Part shown: positions 38,401 through 49,971 of the stretch, piece by piece | Layout: each line of letters starts with the position of its first letter | Numbering within the stretch: position 1 is the stretch's first letter | Origin: Daucus carota subsp. sativus | Lineage: Eukaryota > Streptophyta > Magnoliopsida > Apiales > Apiaceae | DNA length: 64,000 nt | Direction: 5' to 3' | Assembly: GCF_001625215.2 (NCBI RefSeq) | Contig: NC_030387.2 | Coordinates: forward strand, 7,592,501-7,656,500 | Translations under genes and position numbers: made by a program | Notes under the pieces: model-generated | What the model was told of the DNA's origin: nothing | The model's database searches: none | The model's input: only the letters and a program-made list of their open reading frames with translations

Positions 38401-39960
38401 TCTTTGCTACCTGTACCAGAGCTAAATGCAAAGAAAATTACTAGAAGAAAGCATCTAAAGTTATGCTGGATTACTTTCAAGTTGTAGCATATTTGATGCT
38501 GGTGTTTAAATTTTATTAGGACAAATTTTAAAGCTTGTTAATATTTTAAAAGACTAAAAGGGCCCAATTATAGTACTATATTATTAATAGAATGATGTGA
38601 AGCTAAATTGGTATTTGAATGAACTATGTAATTAGCTAAGTATTACGTACAAAGGGTATACCCATGGTATTCATTAAGAAACCTGAGCCCGCTGAAAGTG
38701 CTACTGCTTCTGCAATGCCAATAGTGGCAGCCAGTATCAGAGAAGTTGACACTGAGGGGAGAACTTTCTTGCTTCGAAGCCCGTCTGTAAGGAAATGGAA
38801 ACACATTGCATTAGAAAAAAAGGAAGTATACTGAACTTATTAAAATGACAATAGAGGATTAAACTATAAACAAAGTACTTTGGCCACTGTAAAGGGGCTT
38901 ATCACCACCCTTGGTGATAAATGCCTGCTCTTCAGCAACAAAGGCGGTCGTGACATTTAGCAAAGGAACGTTGAACAACTTCGACACAAGATTAAACACA
39001 GAAGCCGAAACTCCAACTGCTGCCAGTTCAACAGAACCTACAACCAAAAAAGAATTAATAAGTAAGATTAACTGACTTTTGCAAGTGGGAAGACGCATAT
39101 AAGATACAACTTTACAGTTCTGCGATGAACATTGAGACACTACATGTCTAAATGAGCATATTCTATGAATAATCTCAAAAGGCGGCAACTTTGAAGTAGT
39201 CCAAGACTTACTTCATCATATATAATAAATGCGTAAATGCTCTACTTCCATTTAATTGCATCATCCTATTTACGTACACTCCATGGTTGCAGCTGCTAAA
39301 GGTAATTAAGGGATGCTAGTACGCAATAAAATTGATAGCTTTCCATCTTAGTATAGAAAATAAGAAAACCCCTCCCTAAGGCCTAAATGAACTAACTTTA
39401 TTCAAGAAAAACTGGTATCATAAGTAAATAACATAAGTGAATATGTAGTAAGAAATTAGCATGAGTGAAACATAAATAGCTTGCTATACCTAAATGACCA
39501 ACAAAAGCAGTATCAACCAAAGAAGTTAGAGGGTCAGCAGCAAGAGCTAATACAGCTGGCAATGCAATTGAGACAATCTCCCCTCCAATTTCATCCAACT
39601 TAAATCCATCTCTACATTACAAATAAAAACCAAATGAAATTTCTATATAAATATAAACAACTAACTTCAACTAGTATTAAATTACCTGAGAAAAGAAAGT
39701 GAGCGTTGTACAAATGAGGCCGGACCCGATTCTGATTGGGAGGAACTTACTGTGTCATCGGGTTTGAGAAGATGTGTAGTAGAATCATTCTCATTTTCTG
39801 ATGATTTAAGGCGAAATGAGCAAGTGGGGTGTGTTGTATATACCACTCGAAGATGTTTGTGCGGCGGAGTTAAACTCCGGTGGTGGTGGTGGTGGTGACG
39901 GTGGAAAGGCGATTGAGTAGAGAAGAGATGGTGATAAGAGACGAGTGAAACACCCTTCAT
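32412..39960 (-). CDS. DTX45: Plastid MATE family transporter (DETOXIFICATION 45-like)
   Basis: Thirteen exons (minus): 39960-39686, 39611-39490, 39037-38879, 38784-38651, 37857-37722, 36451-36355, 36245-36145, 35450-35287, 34037-33966, 33833-33717, 33070-32975, 32891-32770 and 32460-32412. They join to 547 residues ending SIWSEE; all borders are GT/AG. Residues 1-90 form a Ser/His/basic plastid transit region including a run of six His. The MATE core follows, with SIALPAVLALAADPLTSLVD, LFNVPLLNVTTAFVAEEQA, AAQGAFRGFKDT and VLDGLYYGVSDF, and about twelve membrane spans. These are hallmarks of the plant plastid MATE clade (EDS5, DTX44-46). The family exports organic anions or metabolites with cation exchange; the substrate cannot be inferred here, though some clade members affect salicylate or iron homeostasis. 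Intron 9 is 132 nt and open in frame. Intron 10 carries a Stowaway MITE. Confidence 0.92.
33208..33464. mobile_element. Stowaway MITE in MATE intron 10 (257 bp)
   Basis: Near-perfect terminal inverted repeats (CTCCCTCCATCCCATTTTAA / TTAAAATGGGATGGAGGGAG) with TA on both sides (33206-33207, 33465-33466). High arm identity suggests a recent insertion. Confidence 0.92.
35520..35690. repeat. Dispersed-repeat fragment rich in GGACAC/GTGTC motifs
   Basis: Within MATE intron 7. Motifs such as CGGACACTCGACACTCGG and GACACGTGTCTATG plus opposed CGACTC/GAGTCG borders resemble a common plant dispersed repeat. Superfamily not determined. Confidence 0.4.
37041..37350. mobile_element. MITE-like element in MATE intron 5 (about 310 bp)
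   Basis: Left border GCTCCAACAATGTCTTAG and reversed right border GCAAGTCCAACAGTGTCCTAG match. GAGCAACTCCAACA-type ends are frequent in PIF/Harbinger-derived plant MITEs. Internal inverse motifs (ACTAGGACA) support a hairpin. The target duplication is not clear. Confidence 0.55.
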
Positions 39961-40844
39961 CTTCAGCTTTTTCTTATTGCACTATGTTATCAACTTATTT
40001 AACGGCCATGCTTACCGCTTCAAACTAAAATATCTGCATCTCATTTTTATATACAGATTCTTAATATAATATAAAAAATTATGTATTTTAATATATTTTA
40101 CTAACTTCAACTCCAACAATGTGTTTTAATCTCATTATATAATTAAAATGTTATTATTAAATATTGTCTTTCATCATTAAAACATAATATAAAGTAGAGA
40201 AAGAGAGAGATGCCTCAAAAATAAGTCTTGAAGAGATTGTCTCACTGATATAAGGCATCACTAGCACATCGTTGGAGCAACCTTTTTCATCAAATGCCCT
40301 AAATTATAACTTTTGAAATTTTTCTTTTTTGTATAAATATTTAGATAGTAAATATTCTTATTCAGTAAAATATTCAAAATCATTTACTAAACTATATTTT
40401 ATGAGAGTATTAGAATGCGTGTTGAGCCCCGTCCCTCAATGTAAACCAATAAGGGGGACGGAGGGAGTACTTTTAGTAGTATGAGATTTCTACTGGTGTC
40501 CATCTCAATAATAATGATGGTGCTTACATGCTTAGAATTGATTTTTTTTTTTGTCTGTCCAGTATGTAGGGGGAGTTGATTCAGTGGGGGATAAAGAGAC
40601 CATGGCTTTTAATAATTTAGAGCATTATGCAGTTGTATTTGACTATTATCACAAGAATTCTCTAATTTATTATTGATGTGATGTTTACGGTTTCAAAAAA
40701 GGGTTAGGGTTTCGTAAGATCGTGCTTGTATGAAGGAGATAACAGAAATTTTTTCAACATATGATAGTATAATTTGTATGTTGACCACTTTGATTTGGAA
40801 GAACTAGAAACAGAGCAGGCAATAAGGGAGGAGAAAATTGAACA
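39961..40844. other. MATE upstream region with MITE remnants
   Basis: Contains the MATE promoter next to 39960, a MITE-like element at about 40108-40280, and an eroded Stowaway end (GGGGGACGGAGGGAG) near 40455. Confidence 0.5.
40108..40280. mobile_element. Short MITE, same terminal type as 37041
   Basis: Left border CAACTCCAACAATGTG and reversed right border GTTGCTCCAACGATGTG match and resemble the element in MATE intron 5. Non-coding. Confidence 0.5.
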
Positions 40845-41250
40845 CTATGTATATTGATGAAAACAATGCAGATGACCCTGACTTTGTGGGAGTGTTTGAG
40901 GAGGAGGGGACTGATACTGAGGTTGAGGAAGAGAGTGAAGATGTAGAATTTTAGGGGGATGGTGATGGTGAGCTGATTGAAAATATGAAGTGTATAAAGA
41001 AAAAAAAAAGTTGCAGAAGCTAATAAAGTGAATTCTGCTTTGAGGAAGTCTATGGTGATGGAAATGGGTAGTCTGGCTATCTAAATGATGAAATGAGGTC
41101 AGTGGCATCTTCAAGTGAAGATGAGACAATTAAGAAGGATTACATAGGCCACCTCCAACAAGTAAGAGGGAAAAAAAAGAATGCAGTGTATAACCGTAAC
41201 AAATGTATAGATGGCATTAAGTTTAATTTCGGAATGAGGTTTCGCTCAAT
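40845..41250 (+). pseudogene. MuDR-type transposase N-terminal remnant
   Basis: Plus-strand translation with several stops shows an acidic stretch (DPDFVGVFEEEGTDTEVEEE) followed downstream by KCIDGIKFNFGMRFRS. An acidic leader and an F-x-x-GMxF motif are the usual start of plant MuDR transposases. Only the N-terminal portion is seen and the frame is broken, so this is a dead MULE fragment. Moderate confidence because the region is short. Confidence 0.4.
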
Positions 41251-41760
41251 ACTCACGAATTCGTTCCCAAAACGTTTCGCCCTTTGATCAGTACCAATTA
41301 GCGGATCAATCAAAACATTCAATCAAGCAATAATTAAAAGCTTATCTTCTTCTCATTTCCATTGAACATCACTTTCTCGTATATCTTCAGGTTTAATGAA
41401 ATTATCATTTAAATCTATGACATCTCTACTATTAATTATAGAAAATTGTGAAAGTGGAGATTCTTCGACATTTGTTGGCGCCTGATTGTTTCCGATTTCT
41501 GAAAATGGTGTTGGAGGGTGTATGGGAAAGGATACCTTTGAGAATTTTAAGTAAATGGAATAGATTATTTGAAAATGGAAAAGAAGGATTAGAAATTTGA
41601 GAATTGAAATTTCGTTCGTCTGAAAATTGAGCATATTTCATATTGGCATTTTGAATAAATGGAAAGTATGGATATAAAAATTTTAATTTGGAGCTTGAGG
41701 ATTGGAGTTTGAATTTTTGGAATTTGAAGGTTGAGAATTATTGGGATTCATCATTTTGGA
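41140..41760 (-). pseudogene. PIF/Harbinger-associated Myb/SANT-like protein remnant
   Basis: Minus-strand translation runs from an Asn/Ser/Pro-rich leader (from about 41750) to DVQWK, then a stop, EEDKLLIIA, a stop, LNVLIDPLIGTDQRAKRF. The pattern W..EED..L..AW.N...D...G..Q....FW is that of the trihelix/Myb-like ORF1 proteins of PIF/Harbinger elements and their domesticated relatives. Two of the expected Trp codons are now TGA. It overlaps the 3' end of the opposite MuDR-like remnant, so one element probably inserted near the other. Confidence 0.5.
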
Positions 41761-44503
41761 GTATAATTTTAGAATAGAAAATTACTAGAGAGATGGATTT
41801 TATATGAATGAAAATGAGTTAATATTTATAATTAAAAAAATTTAGTCGTTACTATTTCAACAGTTTTACGTATACACTCATGTACACTACAATTATATTT
41901 CTAAATTAAAGAATAAAAGAAACGTAAAATAAGATTATTGGTAACCGTGCTTTGTTATTGGCCATGACCACCAAATTGTCCACATGCCCAACTTTTCATT
42001 TTCATCCTGCGCTATTGGACATGACATGTGCTGATTGTGCTTCCCGGGGGGGAGTTTGCCACTAAAAAGTGGAGCGTTGTCGCTCCTCTAAGAGCAGCTA
42101 GCTGCCTATCAGTATACGACAAAAGAAACAAACACGACAAAAGAAACAAACAGGAAATCGGTGTTCGGGCATGTCAATCTCTTGACTGCACATATTTTTA
42201 TAAGCTTTGATCATGTATTTAAAGCAGCGAAATACCTAATTGCCGCCTCCCTCCTCTCCTTTGCTAGGTTCGTCCATTTTCAAGTAAATCGAGGGGCTTC
42301 CACTAGTTTCTTCCGGCGGAAAGCCCCAATCTCTTCATTATCTTTTACTCTCGTTAATTTTCTCTCAATAAAACTCAATTTTTGGGTGTTTGTGTGTCTC
42401 TCCTTTTGGAGTGTGTGTTTTATCTTTATTTTTGGAGTGTTTTGTTATGATTGGGTTTATTTCGTGTTGGATTTGTTGAGAACGAGTTTATTGATATTTT
42501 TGGTTATCTACAAAGACTGTATCGAATATGGGACGGTGGTGATTATTGCAAGAGCTCACCTTTCACAACCAAAGATTGTTCATCCTTCACGAGTTTATAC
42601 TTTCGGCATATCTATATTTGGGATTTGGCATGTAGATAATGGGGTGTCTTCAGCACGTCTATAGCTGGTGTCCGACATGTAGATAGCTGTGGTACCGTTT
42701 CTCCAATCTCAATTTATGCAATTTGTGTTTCTGAATATTGGGCTAACAATGGTTTTTATGTGATATGATCAATTGCAATATTATTATTTCCAGAGATGTT
42801 GGTGCTATTTGGATAGCTTGGGATGTCTTTGATTTCACTTTTAGCTTTAAGAATTTTTAAATTCTATGTGTTAAACGATCAGGAAACAAATCATCTAATT
42901 TTTTTTAGTATGTTATTTGTTTTGCCACCTGGTTGTATCGACAGTTGGGGGTTTGTCCCGGCTGTGTTATATTCAAATTAATGAAATCTTCTTGCATTTG
43001 TCAAAAGAAAATATTGATTTTAATTATTTACTTGTGAATTAAAGATTCACAAAAAAATGTTTTAGAAAATAATATTTTAAAATATACACTCAAATCTTCT
43101 AAAAATATGTGAAAGATATTTGAGAGACTAATATATCCAAAGATGGGGTGTTTTGTAATTTTTACTTAATAATTATAATAAATTCAAGAATCGAACCGAA
43201 TGAAGCTCCAATTTTATTTGTCAAACAAATCTGTTAATATACTCCTCATCCTGTGAACAATATCCGTCTGGATGTAGTGTTCGGCATACATTTTAAAACT
43301 GTTATTAAATATAGTTTTACAAATTATTTAAAATTATTTTTCTTTTGAATAAAATTTAATGTTTAATTTTTTGTTCACAACATTTTTTTTATAAAAATAA
43401 GCTACAAAATTATAATTTATAGAAGTGTTAAAATGTGTGCAAATAATAAAGAAAAGAGTAAATAGAAATGAGTGGGACAAAAGTAACCAATGGCTTTTAT
43501 TGTCGTCCAACGTATAAGTCAAAATCAGTTTATTCGAACCGTTTGTGTAAATAATTTCTAAGTCGACTTCTGACTTATATTTCATATTCCCATAAGTTGA
43601 AAATGTTACTCTGTTTGTCTCATACATTTCAATAAAATTTTCATTTTCAGATGTCACTCTATTTTTATACATTCCAAAAATAATAACTTTTAATAATATA
43701 AAATGTTATTACACCCACTACTTTCTTCCATTATTTCTATTTTATAATAGATTAATAATATAAAAACACTTGCTTTTCTCCACTATCTCAAATCTATTAT
43801 TAGATATATTTTTTAAAATTTGACTTTAGAAAAATATATGCAAATAGTTTAAAAGATAAATTGAAATATATTTTTTTACAAAAATTATATTAATATTAAT
43901 AATTTTTATACATTATAAGTTATAAAAATAAAAAGAAATCCAAAATTGAAAATTAGAAGTTACTTCTTGCTTATAAGAAATAAGAAATTTTCATGTTTTT
44001 AAGTTAAGTCAAATGAATTTTGTCAAAAAAAAAAAAGTTAAGTCAAATGAACATGTAGGTAGATATGACAATTTGTACACTGACACGAAAAGTTATTATT
44101 TGAGTTTTGAATTTTGGATCATGAACACGAAAATACAAGATGAATTTAGTGTCAGATATGGATTTTCATTTTATATGTACGAAGGTACACGAATGTAGGC
44201 AATATAATAATATTTCAAAATAAATTAGTATATTTTCATGTAAAAATATATATATACATGCACAAATTTGTACGCAATTGTATGTAAATATTAAAATTCA
44301 ATTTATATTTCTTAATATATATAAATATACTTTTAAAATATTTTTTAATTAAATTTTATTATTAAATATACACGAAAAGTATTCACCACGAATATGAGTT
44401 TCAGATTAGATACAGTAATTCTAAATGAGTTGGGTACGGTAAATGAGTTGGGTACGGTTTCACCTCCGAACACGCTATATACAAAAGTGATACGAAAGTG
44501 CTA
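41761..44503. other. Intergenic; possible retroposon tail, otherwise unrecognised repeats
   Basis: From about 42020 to 43010 the plus strand has a GC-richer leader, a Phe-rich meaningless frame and a T-rich 3' segment (TTGTATCGACAGTTGGGGGT...), a shape seen at 3' ends of plant LINEs. A 17-bp unit (CACGACAAAAGAAACAA-like) is tandemly duplicated at about 42116-42150, and a GGCATGTAGATA-type unit of about 45 bp repeats near 42610-42690. From 44060 to 44480 the text ..GTACACGAA.. recurs as in an old dispersed repeat. No intact gene. Confidence 0.35.
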
Positions 44504-44512
44504 TAAACTGAT

Positions 44513-46084
44513 GGGCCCTGTTCCCTGACAAGTGATTGTCAGGGAACATTTACACAACACACTGTGTCTCAGCCGTTGGATCGATGATCCAACGGCTGGG
44601 ACAAAAGGAAAACTTTTTAAGTATCCGTGGTAAATAACCGCGGACACTAGATCTTTCCGCGTGTTTCTTACGCGGACACACATGGCTATCCGCGGTTAAT
44701 AAGAGCCGACAACACAGAACCCTAGGTCTCTCCTTCTCAAAAAATAAATTATACTCTCCTTTTTAAATTTATAGATTTAGATGATTATTATGATTAAGCT
44801 AATTTTGTTTTGAATAAATAACAATTAACTTTATTTTATATTATATGTTTATAATTCTTTGTTTATACTATATTTTTAATAGTTAGTAGATTATTATTAA
44901 AATTATCATTATTACCTATACATTCTAATATTAGTATTTTATTATAAATTTAATTGTTATTTTTTTAAGTTTTTTTTATTGATTTCAATCAATTTTTTTT
45001 GTGAATAGTTAATATATAATTTTTATTCTTGTCACATATTATATATTATAAGTATTATTTATTTTTTGTGTAATATAAAATATATTTAAATTTAATTTAT
45101 TTAACAAAAATATAAAATGCTATTTAGACAATGTATGTTTTTAGATGTTTATGCTAAATATTTTTGTATTTTCTCGATCCTTCTTGCTTTCTAGCTGCAT
45201 GGTTTGCTGTTTATATTGTTTCTCTCTTTTACTTTAACAAGGCTGTGTAATTTTGTAAAGGACTTCGTGATTAGGGTGATATTTATGTACTTAAAGAGAA
45301 TATATAATAAATATTATTCTCTTTTATGTGGTATATATAACATATAAATATTATTTTTTGTAAAGTATATAAATATTATTCTCTTTTATGGGGTATATAT
45401 ACCACATAAATATTATTCTCTTTTAAATTAATTTAAAACTTAAAACAAGAAAAACGTCTAAAAAATATACATTGTCTAAGTAGCATTTTATATTTTTGTT
45501 AAATAAATTAAATTTAAATATATTCTATATAACACAAAAAATAAATAATACTTATAATATATAATATGTGACAAGAATAAAAATTATATATTAACTATTC
45601 ACAAAAAAAAATTAGTCAATCAATAAAAAAAACTTTAAAAAAAATTATTAAATTTATAATAAAATACTAACATAAGAATGTATAGGTAATAATGATAATT
45701 TTAATAATAATCTACTAACTATTAAAATATATAAACAAAGAATTATAAACATATAATATAAAATAAAGTTAATTGTTATTTATTTAAAACAAAATTAGTT
45801 TAATCATAATAATGATCTAAATCCATAAATTTAAAAAGGAGAGTATAATTTATTTTTTTAGAAGGAGAGACCTAGGGTTTCTGTGTTGTCCGCTGTTATT
45901 AACCGCGGATAGCCCTGTCTCTCCGCGTAAGAAACACGTGGAAAGATCTAGTGTCCGCGGTTATTTACCGCGGATACTTAAAAAGTTTTCCTTTTGTCCC
46001 AGCCGTTGGATCGTCGATCCAACGGCTGGGACACAGTGTGTTGTGTAAATGTTCCCTGACAAACACTTGTCAGGAACAGGACCC
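44513..46084. mobile_element. Giant hairpin (foldback) Mutator-like element, 1572 bp
   Basis: The first bases are GGGCCCTGTTCCCTGACAAG and the reversed last bases GGGTCCTGTTCCTGACAAGT. TAAACTGAT is perfectly duplicated outside (44504-44512 and 46085-46093), a 9-bp target site as expected for Mutator-like elements. The two arms match over about 640 bp each (44513 to about 45155, about 45440 to 46084), leaving an AT-rich loop of about 285 bp. Each arm contains its own palindromes: TGTTCCCTGACAA / TTGTCAGGGAACA at the tip and CAGCCGTTGGATC / GATCCAACGGCTG further in, and TCCGCGG motifs. No coding capacity, so it is non-autonomous. Confidence 0.88.
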
Positions 46085-46367
46085 TAAACTGATAAGGCTA
46101 GCTTACTGGTTTGTTTTCGTAAGATAACCTTGTGTACTGCTAGTAAAGATTGCTTTGAACAAATCCAAAAGGATTAAGCTGTTTTCCTACTTGATTTATT
46201 AGCGCTTAAGTTATCCCATCCGTCACATGTATTAGGGGAGTCAATTACTCATCTAGAAAACTAAGCTGTCAACACTACTACAAATACATTCGCCAACCTC
46301 CACTAAAATCAAAATTAAGTGCTGATTATGCTCTGTATGTGTGCATAGTATCATTATTATTATTATG

Positions 46368-46557
46368 GGTTTGTCTAACATGTGCCATGAACACATGCTA
46401 AGCACTAAATTCTATAAATTTTGTGGATTTTTATTGGTGTGGTTGGTGAATTTGCAAAGAGTTCCATCATTATAAAAAAGTAGAAACCAATCAAAATCCA
46501 CTATACTTATAGAATTTGGTGCTTAGTGTGTGCTCACATACTAGAAAAACCGTATTA
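46368..46557. mobile_element. Hairpin MITE, family copy B
   Basis: Left arm GGTTTGTCTAACATGTGCCA.. CATGCTAAGCACTAAATTC and right arm, reversed, GGTTTTTCTAGTATGTGAGC..; arms match over about 70 bp. Flanking TATTATTAT on both sides fits a 9-bp duplication, although the region is itself ATT-rich. Related copies at 28456 and 50273. Confidence 0.6.
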
Positions 46558-46712
46558 TTATTCGCGGAATGAGATTACTCACGAAGAAGAAGCAAAATAA
46601 CCAACGGAACAAAACCTTGGTGGCTCAAGTGTGAACGCACACAAATCTCTTTAGATGCCTTACACTGACGTGGAACAGAAATCCCTGCAGAACCACTTAA
46701 ATAAAGATAAGG

Positions 46713-46726
46713 CACGGGTCGGCCAC
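46713..46726 (+). promoter_or_regulatory. IDRS-like iron-regulatory element of the ferritin promoter
   Basis: CACGGGTCGGCCAC matches 11 of 14 positions of the iron-dependent regulatory sequence described for Arabidopsis and maize ferritin promoters. It lies about 190 bp upstream of the ferritin ATG. In those plants the element mediates repression under low iron. The match is by memory of the consensus; function here is inferred. Confidence 0.55.
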
Positions 46727-46754
46727 ACGCCAATCTTCTTACTCAATCATGGAT

Positions 46755-46842
46755 GTCCACGTGTCAGCTCATCCAATGGTCCAAAATGACTCCTGGTAAT
46801 CAAGAAGTCTCATTTTCCAACTTTCCTATTAGTATAAATTTC
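46755..46842 (+). promoter_or_regulatory. Ferritin core promoter: G-box/ABRE and TATA box
   Basis: A CCACGTGTCA G-box/ABRE-like site lies at about 46755-46764, and a TATAAAT box at about 46832-46838, some 80 bp before the ATG. The spacing would place transcription start near 46860-46870, leaving a leader of about 50 bases. Confidence 0.6.
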
Positions 46843-46916
46843 TACAAACCCTCATCTTCTCCTTCTGCACAGACTATAATTCTTGTTTCCAAATCTTGAT
46901 AAAACAATTTATAACA

Positions 46917-49900
46917 ATGTTTTCTTCTGCATCATTTTGTGCCATTGAAGGTGCAAATCTTGCAACCCCTTTGGCATTGAATTCGAAATCTTTATCATCG
47001 AATTCGAAATCTTGTTCTGCTCATTTCACCGCAACAATTAATAATTTTGCAAGAAAAAGAACGGGGGTCTTGGTTTCGGCTTCTGGTTCGGCTTCAGTTG
47101 ATACTGATAGTGGTAATAACTTGCCACTCAGTGGTTTAGTGTTCCAACCATTTGAAGAGGTGAAAAATGAGGCTTTTGTTGTTCCGGTGGCTCCTCATAC
47201 TTCCCTTGCTCGACAACGCTTTCAAGATGAATGTGAATCAGCTATCAATGAGCAAATCAAGTGAGCTTGCCCTTTTCTTAATTTCTTCCTCTGCTATATA
47301 TTTTATGTACAATTTTGATTTTTTCATTCTTTTTCTGCCTGCGTTCAATAGATTATATTTGATTGAATAAATTAGTATTGAAATTAGCCTCCATGGTTAA
47401 CAATACTAATCTCATGTCTTATATACTGACTGATTGGTAAAATTCAAAAACATATTTGGAGCCAGTGAGCCACGCATATCAGAGGCTTTTATCAACATCC
47501 GTATTGCAGAATAGTCACACCAGTCTTAACTGGTTATAATTGATATCAAATTTAATAGGAAGAATGGATATTTCACATTAAGATATTACTAGTAAATTAA
47601 ATAATTGAAAAGCATATAGAGAATGGAGCTAAAATTCGGATGATTCAGTGAGGACCAAGAATATTTTTGTGATCATCTGTGACAGTAGGTAGATGGACTG
47701 TATCCCAAAAAAAAATTCCAACGAATAATGAACATTAATCTTTGCTTCATTCTAACTTTTTTGAGTCATAGTAATACTTCTCTTTTGTATATCACAGTGT
47801 GGAATACAACAACTCCTATCTGTACCATGCCATGTTTGCGTACTTCGACAGGGACAATGTTGCTCTGAAAGGACTTGCCAAGTAACTTTCACATTCCCAA
47901 ATCCTCTTAATTAATATTTTATTATTAATTTACATGAACTTTTTTTTGATATTAGCTTTGCTTTCATCAGGTTTTTTAAGGATTCAAGTGAAGAGGAAAG
48001 AACACATGCTGAGATGCTAATGGGATATCAGGTGCTTATAACATACTTCCTCTATTCCATTCTTTTATATACAATTTCCTTTTCGAATGTCCGTCTCAAA
48101 TGTATACATTCTCAAAATAGTAAAGTTTTATAATATAAAAATTTACATTCACTATTTTCTTACACTACACTCATTTTATACATTAAATATTAGTTGATCC
48201 CACCATTTTATCCACTTTTCTTACAATTTTCCACTAAATTATATTTTATCTTAATCTCCGTATCCCACCCCATATGTATACTACTCCATGGAATGGAGGG
48301 AGTAGTATTTTTTATTTTCTTGGATGGATGAATTTATTCCGTAGAACCTAATATCTTCGGTCTGAAACAGAACATGCGCGGTGGAAGAGTTAAACTGCAC
48401 TCAATACTGAATCCCCCTAGTGAATTTGACCACGCGGAGAAGGGTGATGCCTTGTACGGTAAGTTGAAGTATTATCTCATTTCCTACAATTAGTGAAAGC
48501 ATTTTGTTCTTTCTCTGTTCTGCAAAGATGTAACAGATCAACTTTCTTATGTGAGCAGCCATGGAGCTAGCATTATCTTTAGAGAAGCTCACAAATGAAA
48601 AACTTCTGAACTTGCACGCTGTATGATCTCTGTCTATTTCTATTAGCTGTTCTGTTTTCTTCCCCATCTGTGTTAATTGATCTTCGTAACCAGTTTTCTC
48701 ACTATGCTTTATTTACTTTTTTCTTTTAATTGAACAATAGGTGGCTGATCGATGCAATGATCCTCAGCTAGCAGACTTTATTGAGAGCAATTTTTTGGAG
48801 GAGCAGGTAATTTACAATTGGTTTTTGTCTTTCATTGTTAATAATTTATTACTTCAAATTATTTACTTTTAATAGCTTAAAATTTGATTATATTGTTAAT
48901 AATAAAAAATTTTAGTGAACTGTATAATAGAATAACATTACATTTGAAATCAATTTTATTTGAATGCATTTAGTTCTAATTAAAATTAAATAGAATAGAA
49001 TAATATTATAGTTAATAAAATAAAATTTTGATATTAATACGCTGTTAGATGTGATTCGAACTTTGAATCGGCTCTGATATCTTAATTATTTTAAAGTTTC
49101 ATAATTAGATTTATTAAAACAGAATTAAGAATAAAAGAGACATGAAAATTTGTTATATTTAAAATAGCGTTAAAATATGTTGTAAATTAAAAATGTCCAT
49201 AAGTCAGTTTTAGTTAAAATAAGCATGTTTGTTAGAGTATATTTTAAATAAAAAGACAGGTAGATTGGTAATCGATTGATTAAAATGTTTACAGTAATGC
49301 TAAATGCATGAAATTGCATTCATTGGATATAAAAATTTTCCGCATAATGATGATGACATTGTAATTTAGTTGGTACAATTTATGTGAATATAAGGATGGT
49401 TCTAATTAATACGTAACGTACATGTATTGTATATGAAGTATTTTCCAAAATTTTAATGTTTGGCTTGGATTAGAAAGATTCTGTATGATAAAAGTATTCT
49501 CCAAAACTTGAAAACTACAAAATAAATAAGTTCATCATTTACACATCAGTGAATTATTAAAAATGTTTACCAAATAAAAGATACTTGAATGAATTTATAT
49601 TAGTAGTGATGTGATTATTGTTTTACATATAGCATCTGCACCCAAAAAAATAAAATGAACAGATGCTTCAGAACAATGTAAATTACAGTGACACACACTA
49701 GACAAACTCTATCTTTAAATGTAATTTATTAATTTTTTAATGTTTGTCAGGTTGAAGCTATCAAGAAAATATCAGATTATGTAAGTCAGTTGAGGAGGGT
49801 TGGAAAAGGACACGGTATGAGATATAGATCAACAGATTCTTATTCTCATTCCAGTTTTGTGTTTGTGATATTAGCCCTTAAGCCATTTTTCTTAACTGAA

Positions 49901-49971
49901 CTAAACTTCCCACTGCAGGTGTGTGGCACTTTGATCAAGCACTCTTACTCGAGGGTGGGGCAGCAGTATAA
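46917..49971 (+). CDS. FER: Plastid ferritin
   Basis: Eight exons: 46917-47260, 47798-47881, 47971-48031, 48371-48458, 48559-48620, 48741-48806, 49751-49814 and 49919-49971. They give 273 residues, and seven introns is the usual plant ferritin structure. Residues 1 to about 50 are a Ser/Ala/Asn-rich plastid transit peptide, followed by the plant extension peptide ([15 protein letters not shown]). The four-helix core carries ferroxidase ligands in [30 protein letters not shown], and the later Glu and Gln of the FLEEQVEAIKK region. The C-terminal short helix ends [14 protein letters not shown]. It stores iron as a 24-subunit shell in plastids and limits oxidative damage. The ATG at 46917 is used; only a TTG lies upstream in frame. 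Promoter elements suggest iron and ABA control. A Stowaway MITE fills most of intron 3. Confidence 0.96.
48046..48302. mobile_element. Stowaway MITE in ferritin intron 3 (257 bp)
   Basis: Left end CTTCCTCTATTCCATTCTTT and right end CCATGGAATGGAGGGAG with TA on both sides (48044-48045, 48303-48304). It starts only 14 nt after the donor site and makes up about three quarters of the intron. Confidence 0.8.

Noticed and set aside
42161-42664. Open frame of 167 codons on the plus strand
   Set aside because: Very Phe/Leu-rich, no recognisable domain, no splice context; it looks like a T-rich repeat or retroposon tail read by chance.
49040-49090. tRNA-like GATTCGAAC motif
   Set aside because: No acceptor stem or anticodon arm could be folded around it.
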